NCBI GenBank assembly: GCA_000231825.2
Contig: JH720323.1
Coordinates: 151,825 to 215,824, forward strand
DNA: 64,000 nt
Source of the DNA: Tetrahymena elliotti 4EA
Lineage: Eukaryota > Ciliophora > Oligohymenophorea > Hymenostomatida > Tetrahymenidae
Direction: 5' to 3'
The translations under genes and the position numbers were made by a program. Shown here piece by piece: positions 37,034 through 47,632 of this stretch (the stretch's first letter is position 1; every line of letters begins with the position of its first letter). The notes beneath the pieces are model-generated. The model ran no database searches. It saw nothing but the letters and a program-made list of their open reading frames with translations, and was not told the origin of the DNA.

Positions 37034-38588
37034 AAGAAACTAATAAAATTAAATTTATATTTAAATTACTCAATACAATAAAAAATATTCAATACCAATC
37101 AAATTTAATCAATCTGATAATATATTTATTATTTATATAATAAGCCAAAAGTTTTTATTTTTCTTAAGAGCTTTTCACTAATATTTTTTCAGCTAATTTA
37201 CAATCCTAATTCATTAAATATTATAAAATATGTCATACTTAAAAATTATCTAATTAGAATCTATCAATTCAAAAATAATTAAATAAGCATATTATTAAAA
37301 AGTAAAAATGAAACTAAAACTATTTGAGTAACACAAAGAAAAGAGAATTATACTTGCAAAAACATACTTATTCTTAAATTTACATGATAATTATTCACAC
37401 AATCCTAGCCAAAAATTATCATATTTAGATTTATTTAAACTTAGATTTCTATTATCTTAGTAAAATGATTTAATGTGTTTTACTTTCAAATTTTTATTTC
37501 AAGATTTAAAAAAATGAATTTCAATTTTGTTTGAATGTTCGAATACATTTGAAACTATATTATATCTCTGTAATTAAATACTCTAATGAAAAAATCATCT
37601 GTTAAAAGAAATTATTAGAAATAAAAATCAATTTTCAAATTACACTTTTTAAATTTCATATTTATAAAATATAATATTGAGTTATCAATAATTCATTTTC
37701 TAATGATTTTCTATTCATTTGCATCACTGGTTAGGAGTAGAGATATTCTTTTATTTTTATAATTTTTAAAATATTTTAATAGTTATTAAATAAAATCTAG
37801 TAATTTTATTAAGATTTAAACCAATCTTATTTTCCTTATTGAAATTAGAAAAGAAAATTTTTTAAGAAAAAAAATAATTTGAATAAACTAAGTATTAATT
37901 AAAAATTAAATGAATAAAAATTTCAGAATGTTAAATGTAAGAATAGGTGTTAAATGAATAAGATAATATTATTTATATTGAAAAGATTTACTGATTCTAA
38001 AACATAAATTTTGTACTTCATGTTTTTTTTGATATTTTAATATTATATAAGCTCCATTTTTTTAAAAAAACTAAATCAATAAAGTAAGAATTTAAAAAAT
38101 ATTTTAAGATACTTAAATCTAAATTTGAAAGCCTAGATTGTTCATTAATTAGATTTTTATTCATTAATTAAAATTTTCGTAATTAACTTTATTATATTAA
38201 CTATTTTATTTTCTCAAGCTAATTTAAATTCATTCTTTTTTTAAAAAAAACTTTCTTATTTCTTAATACCCATCTCTTTCTCTATTTTTCTTATCACTAA
38301 AATGTCTTTTTTATATCAATAAATGAAATTTTTTAAAAGCATGATATTATTATCCATAAACATAAAAGAAGATTTCTATTTTTGATAAATCTTTATTTTA
38401 TTTGTTTATCTATAATTGTAAATAGAGTTTGTAATCATCCTGAATTTAGAAAGATGAAATAATTTTTACCTGAAAAATAAAGTAATCACTAGATTATTAA
38501 TAAGTAATTAATCAAATTACTAGATAAAAAGGTTAATAAAATCTTCTCAAAACTATTAAAATAGAAAGACAAATTAAAAATAATTTTT
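37034..38588. other. Intergenic, no gene seen
   Basis: AT-rich DNA with no long open frame, repeat or RNA gene visible on either strand. It separates two genes for membrane proteins. Confidence 0.55.
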
Positions 38589-41500
38589 ATGAAAAGTATA
38601 GTATTTCTTTTTTTAGTTCAGCTTTATCTTTTTAACTTTTAAGTTCTTTGTTATTTACCCTCAAGCTAGTGTAACTTATAAATTGATTTAATAGTTTAAG
38701 GAATTTAGGGTTCATTGTGTTCAAGTTAGGGGTATATTTCAAACTTTACTAAAGATATATCTAGTAGATAAAATTTAGTTAATTATGCATTATCATTTTG
38801 GATAAAGCCTTAAGCAAATCTTGCATCAAGTTAAAATCAAATAATTGCTGTTATCCATTCAAACACTGATTAAACTCAGCTTAAATAACCATACTTAGCT
38901 ATCATAGCTGACAAAAATTATATAATTTCTGTGATATTGTTTTCAAATGGGGCAAAAGTAATACTAAACAATTCAAATTACTAAAAAGATAATGATTGGA
39001 ATTACATTCTAGTAACAGTTTCTCAGGCAGGTACTAGCAACTAAAGAGTAGCTATTATTTATAATTCTATGAATAATTTAATATCTCAGAGTTTTTCTTA
39101 AATTGATATTCCATCTACTGGTTAAATTAAATTAACTCTACTTTCTAGATTTGATAGCGATTGCTTAAAAAGTACTATTGGTGGATTCTTTTTTATTTAA
39201 AATATTGATATAAATCAATCTAATTGGGAATCAGAAATTTTTAACTATTTTTTATAAGGTGGCATTTTTGTTCCTCAAATACAAGCATGGTACTCCACTA
39301 GATTTTAAGATGATACTTCTGTTATTCCTGATCTTTCAGGAAATCTAAGATATCTAATTAAATAAGTAAATATTAAAAAAAACTATTTTAATCAACTATA
39401 AAAAAATATTCTTTTGTTAACATATTAGGCAATTATATAACCACAAAAATATTTCTTTGATTACCCTATTGGATTATTATAGAGAAATCTTCAAACATTT
39501 TAAGATTCATGGTAGCAGTATAGTTAACAAGATATGAATTTATTTAATAATTTTATGATAAGTTTTTGGATTAAACCAATTACATAAAATGATGATTAAT
39601 ACTTAATAATAACAGTAATTGATGAGTTTGATATCGTTTTTGATTTACTTTATAAATTTAACTCTCAACTTAATTTGTATCAACTATTTACTAGCGGTTA
39701 GTCAAATTCTTTATATACATCTTCAAATATTAAAGTTAATTAATGGGTCAAGGTTTTACTAAAAATATATTTTGATCCTCTACTCAATTCTCATGTGATT
39801 TATGTTGAAGAAAATGATTCAGTTCAGGCTGTATAAAATAATGTAAGTTCATTCATTCTCTTTATTTTCAAAAATCTTAGCATTTATTCAAAATATTTTA
39901 ATTAGAAAATCACATTCTCAAATCTTTATTATTAGAAGAGTTCTTTAGACTTTTATGTTGGATTTGGACATAATCCATATTTTAAACACTTTATTTTAAC
40001 TTAAGGTGCTTTTACTTCTAATTCTAATAATAAGCTATTTAACCCTTAAGGTTGCTCATATCTTCGCAATTGCTCAAGTATTTTAAATTTAAAGAAATTT
40101 TTATAAAAATACTAATATTAATTAGGTATTTAAGGAATTCTGGGATCTCAATATGAGTATTGCACATCTTGCATAAGTGGGAGTTATTTTGATGGAAGTA
40201 GCATGTAGTGTTATGATAAATGCCCTTAAAACAAGGAACAAATAAATGAGGAATGCTCTCAAACCATGTATAACTGGTATTGCAAAGTAAAAATAATTTT
40301 ATATTTACTCTTATAAAAATAAATTTTATGGATAAAAGAAATTTGATGTGTCTTAAAATAAGTGTTTGGAGTGTAATGATGGGAGAAATTTTAACTCAGA
40401 TAAGAGCTATTGTTAATGCTAATAAGGATATTTTGATGATAGGATATAAAATATCTGCTAAAAATAATTTAGGCACTCTAATATTTATACAGGATAGTTT
40501 AATTTTGTTGCAAACAAATAAAATAAAAACATTTGCAGTGAATAATAAGAAACTACTTACACAAAATATATTTGTATAATAAATGATTCAATTCCTCAAA
40601 AGGGTTAAATAATCACCTCTGTAGTAGGTTTGGATATGAATACCCTAGATAATTCTCAAAACATTATTTATTAAGTGATTGGTTATATTTAATAACCCAA
40701 TATAGTTATTTAAATAAAAATCAATGATGATAAACTCATTTTAAATGAATTCATGATATAATATATGGTTATTCAAGATCAATATCTTTATCAAATCAAT
40801 CATTTATTAATCGATTTTACAAGCTAAAAGAAAAAATCTTTAAGCACTATTTTAACAATTAATTAAAATTTTCTAGATGAATATTCAATATCAGTTTTTT
40901 TATCTGGAGCTACCATACTTCCTATTTTAAGTGGATAATCTGATAATCTTAACTCTTAAATTAGCTCAAAATTTAATTACACAAGTCTTATACAGTCAAC
41001 ATAATAAATATTTAATTTAGAATTTACTGTAAGCTAAAGAATATAAATGCTCTAATATCAAATTCTTTATATGCCTAATAAACAAAGTTATGACCATGAA
41101 ATAGATCTGAGCCTAGTTATGGATAAACTTTTACAATCATAAAATTTGGATAAATATTACTCACCACTTTTTTAATATGAATATTTCTTTTCACAACCAT
41201 TTAATTTTAATGATATCTTTTTATATGGGTTAAGCTCATTTAGCTTTTCTTATCCTAATAATAATTAAATAAATTCTAACTAGTTTACATACTCTCTTTA
41301 AAACACAGAATTTTAATTGCAACCTTTAAACAAGATTAGTATTAGTAAATAAGATATGTAATTATATACTCAATAATAATACATCAATTCAATAAAGATT
41401 AGCTTAACAGCAAAAAATGCTAGTTATCAAATGAGTAACCTTACTTTAAGTTTAGCATCATCTTTTTCTAAGTGTTCTAAAAATTGTCTATCTTGCTAAG

Positions 41501-43355
41501 ATACCCCTGAATTGTGCTCTATATGTAGCAATTCATAAATGGATATAAGTTTTCCATATTGTACAAAGTGTCTCCCAAATTATATTAGCCAAGGAATTTT
41601 ACAGTGTAGAGTTGGATAAAAATGTGGAAATGTATAATAGTAAGTTATTTTGAATTGTAAGCAATGCAATCCATACTCAAGAGAGGCATTATGCTAACAA
41701 TGTGTAGATGGATATCAGCCAAATTAATTTTACACTTCTTGTGAATAGATCAATTAAAGTTAGAATAAAACTATAAGCTGCCATAGTTCTTGTTCAACTT
41801 GCCTGGATTCTAGTTTCTATAACTGTAAAACTTGCTCTTCTTCTTAGAATAATATATTAATATCTGGTACATGCTATTGTAACTTTTATTCTTACAGATT
41901 TAAGCTAAATCCTGATTGTGAAGTAAATATATATTCTAAAATAAACATATAAAATAATTATTTAATTCTATTAAAAAAGGAAAGTGTTTTATTGAAGATT
42001 TTGTTTAAATTTGAATACATTTTTATTTCTTTTCTGGTTTTTTTCTCAATCACGTAAACTGTATTATAATAAAGTTATCACCTCCTTTGGAGATATATTG
42101 AAGTTACTTAAATGATAAGTAGCTTCATATACTTCAATGTGTATGGACTTACTCTACTAGATTTTGTGTACAGGTTAACTTATTTGTACAATTTATCACC
42201 AATTTTCCCTAACCCTTTTATGGTTTCTATTTTATATGACTAAAATTTTGAAAAACTTATCAATAATTTTAGTTAGGATTCATCAAGCAGATTCTTTATT
42301 AATTACAAATCCTCTGAATTAATCAAAAACATAATTCCTTCATTTCTTTTTTATTTATATCTGCTAATCTTAGTTTTCATCAAATAATTTATATTATTTC
42401 GAACTCGTAAAAATGCTTTTTTCTTTTAGGATTTTAAAGGCAGGTAATTAATTTAAAATCTTATTCCATTAATTTATTTTCAAATTTCATATTTAAAAAA
42501 AGGATATTTGATGCTTTATTTTTTGGCTTTTACCTATAGAGTTAAGAATTGATCATGCTTATATTTATGAGCTTCTCTCAATAATAAGATAATTAATTTT
42601 TTTCAACTCAAAGCTTAGTTTTAGCTGCAATAATATTCATAGGTTTATTGTCTGTCCTTTTTTTATTCTTTTCAAAAATAAAAAGTATTTTAGCAAGAAA
42701 ACAAATAATTCAATTAATTGGAGATATAAATAACTAAAAAAAATATTTATTGTATTGGCCTATTATAAGAATATCATCTAGATTTGTTATCTCAGCTTTG
42801 CTGATATTTTTATAAAATAATCCTAAAACTTAAGCATGCTTAATTTTTATATTTGCCTTCACATATGTTTATTTTTATAAGCTAAAGCCATATTAGAACT
42901 CATTAACTTAAATTCGTATTCAAAGATATGAGATAATATTATTAATTGTTTTGCTGCTGATGTGTCTAGTTTTACTTATTGATAATTAGTAATTTTCTTA
43001 TGTAGGATAAATTATTATACTAATAATCATTATAATATAACTAATTGATGTATAGATATTACAATTTTTATTAATAATTTTATAATTTGCATCAAAATAA
43101 TCAAATTTATGGAAAAGATGCCAGATTTATTTGATAAAATTGAATATAATTGAAAATGAAAATGACTAATAAAATGACCAGCAAGGACCTAACACAAATA
43201 TATCTGATTTATCAATGGAGCTTCAAAATAACTTAAGCAGTGTTAATAATCAAATATTTGGAAATTCCCTCAACTCGTAAAATATTTAAGTATAATGGTA
43301 AGTCAATCCCATAAATGCATACAACAAAAAGCAGCATACTTAAAATAATCAATGA
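38589..43355 (+). CDS. Surface receptor-like protein: signal peptide, lectin-like region, furin-type Cys-rich repeats, multipass C-terminus
   Basis: Starts with a signal peptide (MKSIVFLFLVQLYLFNF). The ectodomain has repeated beta-rich segments with LamG/concanavalin-like phrases (NYALSFWIKPQA and FMISFWIKPI). A furin/growth-factor-receptor Cys-rich region with many CxxC spacings follows (about 41460-41920). The last 450 residues have about seven hydrophobic helices and a short polar tail. Certain introns are 40287-40362 and 42444-42502. Two further likely introns, 39366-39428 and 41923-41979, are multiples of three without TGA, so the protein is 1503 residues if they are spliced and 1543 if not. 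Large Cys-rich multipass proteins of this design are common in ciliates. The ligand and role are unknown. Confidence 0.85.
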
Positions 43356-43979
43356 TAAAATAAATCTCACTAAAAAGTTGTAATAAATTTTATTTTAATT
43401 AAAAAATATTTAAATTCTAAATATATTTTATTGTAAAAATATTTTCCTAATTGTTACTTTTCTTAATTAATGTCATACTTAATTCACCTTATTAAATCTC
43501 AAAGCATTATCGAATTATTTTAAAAGAATATTCTTTTTAATCAACTGAAAATTTTAAAATCAAAATTTATAAAATTAGCATTCACTAAACAAGTGGAATA
43601 GTTCATTTTAAATCATTTTATTTTAAAAAGGTTAATGTTTTAAGTTAAAATCTGTTGCAACCCCTTCTTTTTTAGGAAAATAGATTGTTATTTATTTTCA
43701 ACATATTCTCCTTGCTTTGCATATTTTTTTAGAAATTTTCTTTTTTGGTATTTTTGCTGTAATTTCAAGCATATAATTTCATATGATTTTAAAGTAAGTA
43801 GAAATCATCTATCTTAAAAGAATATTTGAATTACAGAATTTTTAAAATTAAGAAATATAATTTATATAACCTGCGTCTAAATCAAATTTAGTGTGAATTT
43901 TATAATAAAATAAAACACTTTTAAACAAGTAATATTACATAATTTTTTTATAATTAGAGTAATAAATTTATATTTTTTT
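43356..43979. other. Convergent intergenic region
   Basis: Lies between the 3' ends of a plus-strand and a minus-strand gene, so it should hold two 3' UTRs. No gene or repeat seen. Confidence 0.6.
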
Positions 43980-44987
43980 TCATGATTTACAATTTATACA
44001 GACCTCCTCACTGTTTTCATTTTATTTACAATATAAGAAAAGACAATCTGAACATACATAAGCAATATCAGAATCCATTGGTGTATTATGGCAGGAACAA
44101 TTTACACGGAATTATACTTTTTCATTTATTGCTGGACGAAAGACTGGATTTTTAGTTAATTATTATTCAGGTTTAGCTAACATATCTCCACTGGTAAGCA
44201 TAAGTATGGATATATAGTTAAATAAGTCAAAAGGATTTATATTTACTCTAGCACTAGAGCTACTTTAACTTTTTTTATCATCCTTTTTTTCTTCTTTTTT
44301 TTCATCACTTAATTTTAAATAAAATCCTTGTGTTAAAGTGCAAAGCTACTTTAGATAATCAGATGTGTTATTAGATAGGTTAGCTTCCGGAATCTCAAAC
44401 ACATACATTTTTACTTTACTTTTAATAGCTGTCTCAATTATACTCATCAAGCTAATATAAGAACTTGAATGAATTTCAGAAACAGTAAACACTAAAACTG
44501 ATGAATAATATTTTTCATTTTCAATTTGGCTAGCAAGCTTTTTTTCAAGTTGTATATTAAATTTATTGATTTTGCATAGAGTTTATGTTAAGACAGGTAT
44601 TAATCTAGAATAATTTATATTATCAGCCATATTTTGCCTCATGAATTCAATAGTTCTCTTTTAAATTCTTGTTTAAATCTCAGAAAAATCCAAATTATCA
44701 ATACGATTTTAATCACTATCTTCTTCCTTGGGATTACTAGAGTTTATTGGAAAAATCATTTTTGTATCTCTTGAATTTGTCAGATAAATATAAGCACTAT
44801 TATGAATACTTTTTATAAGATGTGAATTTAAAGTTTAAGATATCAGGACAAGAAGTCCCTCAATACCGAGCTATTTCTTTTCTAACCAAAAGCAAGTATT
44901 CAAATCCACTATTAAAAAAAGATTATTCCCTTTGTATTATCTCATTTTTACATAAGGATTTTCGGATTCAGTTTTTCTTGAGCTCAT
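43980..44987 (-). CDS. TFB4: TFIIH core subunit p34 (Tfb4/GTF2H3)
   Basis: Single exon on the minus strand, 335 residues. The N-terminus NLFLIVDLNTCFWLE matches the first strand of the von Willebrand A-like domain of Tfb4/p34. Later core strands (SSVLVFTVSE, VKMYVFEIPEA) fit the same fold. The C-terminus has a zinc-finger with Cys pairs: CSCHNTPMD, YVCSDCLFLYC and EVCINCKS, as in human GTF2H3. An acidic/lysine insertion near residue 230 is lineage-specific. p34 partners p44 in the TFIIH core, acting in nuclear transcription initiation and nucleotide excision repair. No introns. Confidence 0.9.
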
Positions 44988-45549
44988 TCTACTGCTTTCT
45001 TTCTTTTCTTTTTTAACTTAAATAGAACTAATTCAAAATAAAGTTTTTCAGCTTAAATGTTTATTAATTTATTATCGTATCCAATAAAATAAATATCTAA
45101 TTAGCTAGTAATTGTTTCTATTAAAAATATTGAGATAAATCATTTCAAAGAGATAAATAAATTGCGCTAAATCTACCTACTTTTACAGACAATATTTCTT
45201 AATGTAAAAAATTATTTTATTTTAAAAATTGACAAAAAGAAGAAATCTCTTTTTTACTTGTCCTAAAAAAAAATATTAAATAAAGTAATCGACCAATTAA
45301 AATATTTCAAACTAAACTTAAAATTACATAATCAATCAAAATATTAATAAGCTTTAGCTACGAATCTCAAATTAACTTACACAGAAATTGTAAACATTTT
45401 TAGCTACAAAATATGATTGAAAAAAATAAATTTTCAAAAAATATAAATAGAATATCACTGAGAAAACTATTTTCCATAAAATAATTATATCTTTAATGCA
45501 AATTAAAACGCATATTATGTATTAAGATACAAATAAATTAAAATGTTTT
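44988..45549. other. Intergenic spacer between two minus-strand genes
   Basis: AT-rich; contains the TFIIH gene's 5' flank and the 3' flank of the cytochrome b5 gene. Nothing else seen. Confidence 0.6.
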
Positions 45550-46194
45550 TCATTAGTTGTTAACAAAGAAGTAATATCCTGCAGCTGCTAAGACAAGAGC
45601 TAATATTATATGAATAATTGAGAAACCTCCTTCCTTACTAGCTGTTTCAGCTACTTGAGGACCATAGACTACACCAATTTAGAGATCTTCTCTTTCTACA
45701 TAAGCACTCTTTGGATGCTTAGCTTCTTCGAAAGCTCTAGTAGCATCTTTTCCTGCTCTAGCAAGAATAGGAGAAGGACCACCAGGGTGTTTTTCGATGT
45801 AGCTGGATAAGTTGTAAACTTTACCATCAATAACAACCCAACTATCACCATTTTTATTGTGCTATTTAACTTCAGCCCAAGTGTATTTATTAGTTAACTT
45901 GGAAGTCTTTTCTAACCACTCCTTATACTCTTTTGGCTATTCACCTTATTCAATGACACCAACTAATCTTTAGTCTCTAAGAGAAACAGCGTAATCAGTG
46001 TGATTAACATCTCTGAATTACTGAGTGCTGTCTCTACCAGAACACTTCAAAAGAATATCATCACCACCAGGATGTTCAGCTAAATAAGTGGTACAGTCAA
46101 AGACTTTGTCATCTACTAAAATCCAGCAGTCATGCTTGGTTGTGTGCTTCATTAACTCTAACCAAGTAATAACTTTATTCTTATTGTCAGTCAT
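45550..46194 (-). CDS. Tandem cytochrome b5 domain protein with C-terminal membrane anchor
   Basis: Single exon on the minus strand, 214 residues. There are two cytochrome b5 heme-binding domains. Domain 1 (about 8-82) has HPGG at 41-44 and the second axial ligand candidate His65. Domain 2 (about 103-176) has HPGG at 136-139 and candidate His160. Both heme ligands are thus present in each domain. Residues 193-211 ([19 protein letters not shown]) form a single C-terminal membrane helix, as in tail-anchored b5 of the ER or outer mitochondrial membrane. The family shuttles electrons to desaturases and other oxidases. Codons ending in C and sparing use of TAA/TAG suggest high expression. Confidence 0.93.
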
Positions 46195-47001
46195 TTCTAA
46201 TATTTAATTTCAAACTTTTTAATAATGATTTTCTTATTGTTTTTAATATTATAAATAATTTTGATCAATAGTCATATCTTTATTTTCAGATAAAAATGAT
46301 CAAAACAAAAAAAAATATGATATCCTTATTTTTTAATTAACAATAATTAACGATAGCATCACAAATTAATAATTCAAATCATCTACAAATTAATTCTAAG
46401 AGAGCATTAAATTATCTAAAAATTTGTTTATTTATTCAATTAAATTTTTGCAAGTCTTGTATAAGAAATATCTTCCAAAAGTATTCATCATAATTTTAAT
46501 ATATGCGGTCATTTACTTTTATTCTCATCGTCATATTAAAAATATCAATTACATCTTTCGCATAAAAACCTGTAATAACTTAATTTAAGTTACCATTTCT
46601 GTTTTTTAAAATACGTATTCACCTCCATTATCTATCTTATTTTATCTTCAGCAATTAAAACTATCTTTTTCAAGTAGAGTCAATTGATTTTTTGATAATT
46701 TATTTCTATAGACTTAGAAAAAGAGCAGCATTTCAGTAACTAAATTTTGAAAATTAATTTGTAATTATTAGCATGTATTTATTTACATCTAAGAAATGAT
46801 GAATATCAACACTCAAATATTCCATCTAATTTATTCATTAATTCTTCAAAAAAGCAAAAATTTGTTTTTTGTAACTGAAAAAGGTATAAAAAATAGAATA
46901 AAATAGATAAATCTATCATCTATCTATTTTAAAGATAACTAAAAGTTGTTTGATTACTTCAAAATAATTTTTAAGATAATATCATTGACAAAATCATTTA
47001 A
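46195..47001. other. Intergenic region with a short minus-strand coding-like frame
   Basis: Contains the 5' flank of the cytochrome b5 gene. The minus strand from 46618 to 46436 is open for 60 codons with a protein-like composition (GFYAKDVIDIFNMTMRIKV, then YDEYFWKIF). No consistent start codon or upstream exon could be assembled, so it may be a last exon, a gene remnant or chance. Confidence 0.4.
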
Positions 47002-47485
47002 ATGGAAAAATGGTTAATCTTATTATTTTAAAGATTTTCTGGAATGTTTTATTCAACAATTGATTTTATTTGTTATGGTTATTTTGACTTAAAATAAAGG
47101 TAAAATATTTACTAACTTGTAAACAGAGTTGTAAAAAATGTAATAAATTTATTGAAATAAACAATAAAGAAATATTTTTCAGAAATTTTCTCTTTCTATC
47201 TTTGAAAATAAAACTTAAAAAATAAATTAATTACATTCAAGTAAAATCATTATCAAATTTATGTGTTTATTTGAACTATTTTTTAAATAGTTATTTCAGA
47301 GTTTTATTTTGTTTTTAAAATATCAAGGATTTTTTTTGATACAGAGAAATATCTTTATCTTTCTTTTTCACTAAATGTTTTTTGAAGATAAAGTTGTCAA
47401 AAAGTAGTAAATTAGTTAATTATATAATGAATACATGATCTAAGTTATTAAGTAGCAAGATTATTGGATATGTAAATCTTTTTGA
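47002..47485 (+). CDS. Candidate small spliced gene, possible membrane protein
   Basis: Three putative exons: 47002-47099, 47183-47240 and 47300-47485. Both introns (83 and 59 nt) begin GTAAAA and end in a T-rich tract plus CAG, and the phases agree. The joined frame gives 113 residues, starting MEKWLILLFQRF and ending KSF before TGA. The product is hydrophobic in its first 90 residues and charged at the end. It would be convergent with the kinase gene at 47633. No family was recognised; the consistent introns are the only support. Confidence 0.3.
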
Positions 47486-47632
47486 AAATAAAAATTAAAA
47501 GAATAAATATACAAATAAATAATAATATGTAATGAATAAAGTAAAATCAAGTGAAGATTGATTGATATTTTAATTTAACTATTTTTATTAATGTTTATAA
47601 TTGAACCTTACTTTGTTTTTTAAAATTATATT

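Noticed and set aside
39849..39886. GTAAGT...TTAG segment as an intron of the receptor gene
   Set aside because: Removing its 38 nt shifts into a poor frame, while the unspliced frame continues as sensible protein up to the Cys-rich region.
40287..40579. Plus-strand open frame starting inside 40280-40579
   Set aside because: It lies across the intron 40287-40362 and reads a different frame from the Cys-rich exon that follows; it is a shadow of the receptor gene.
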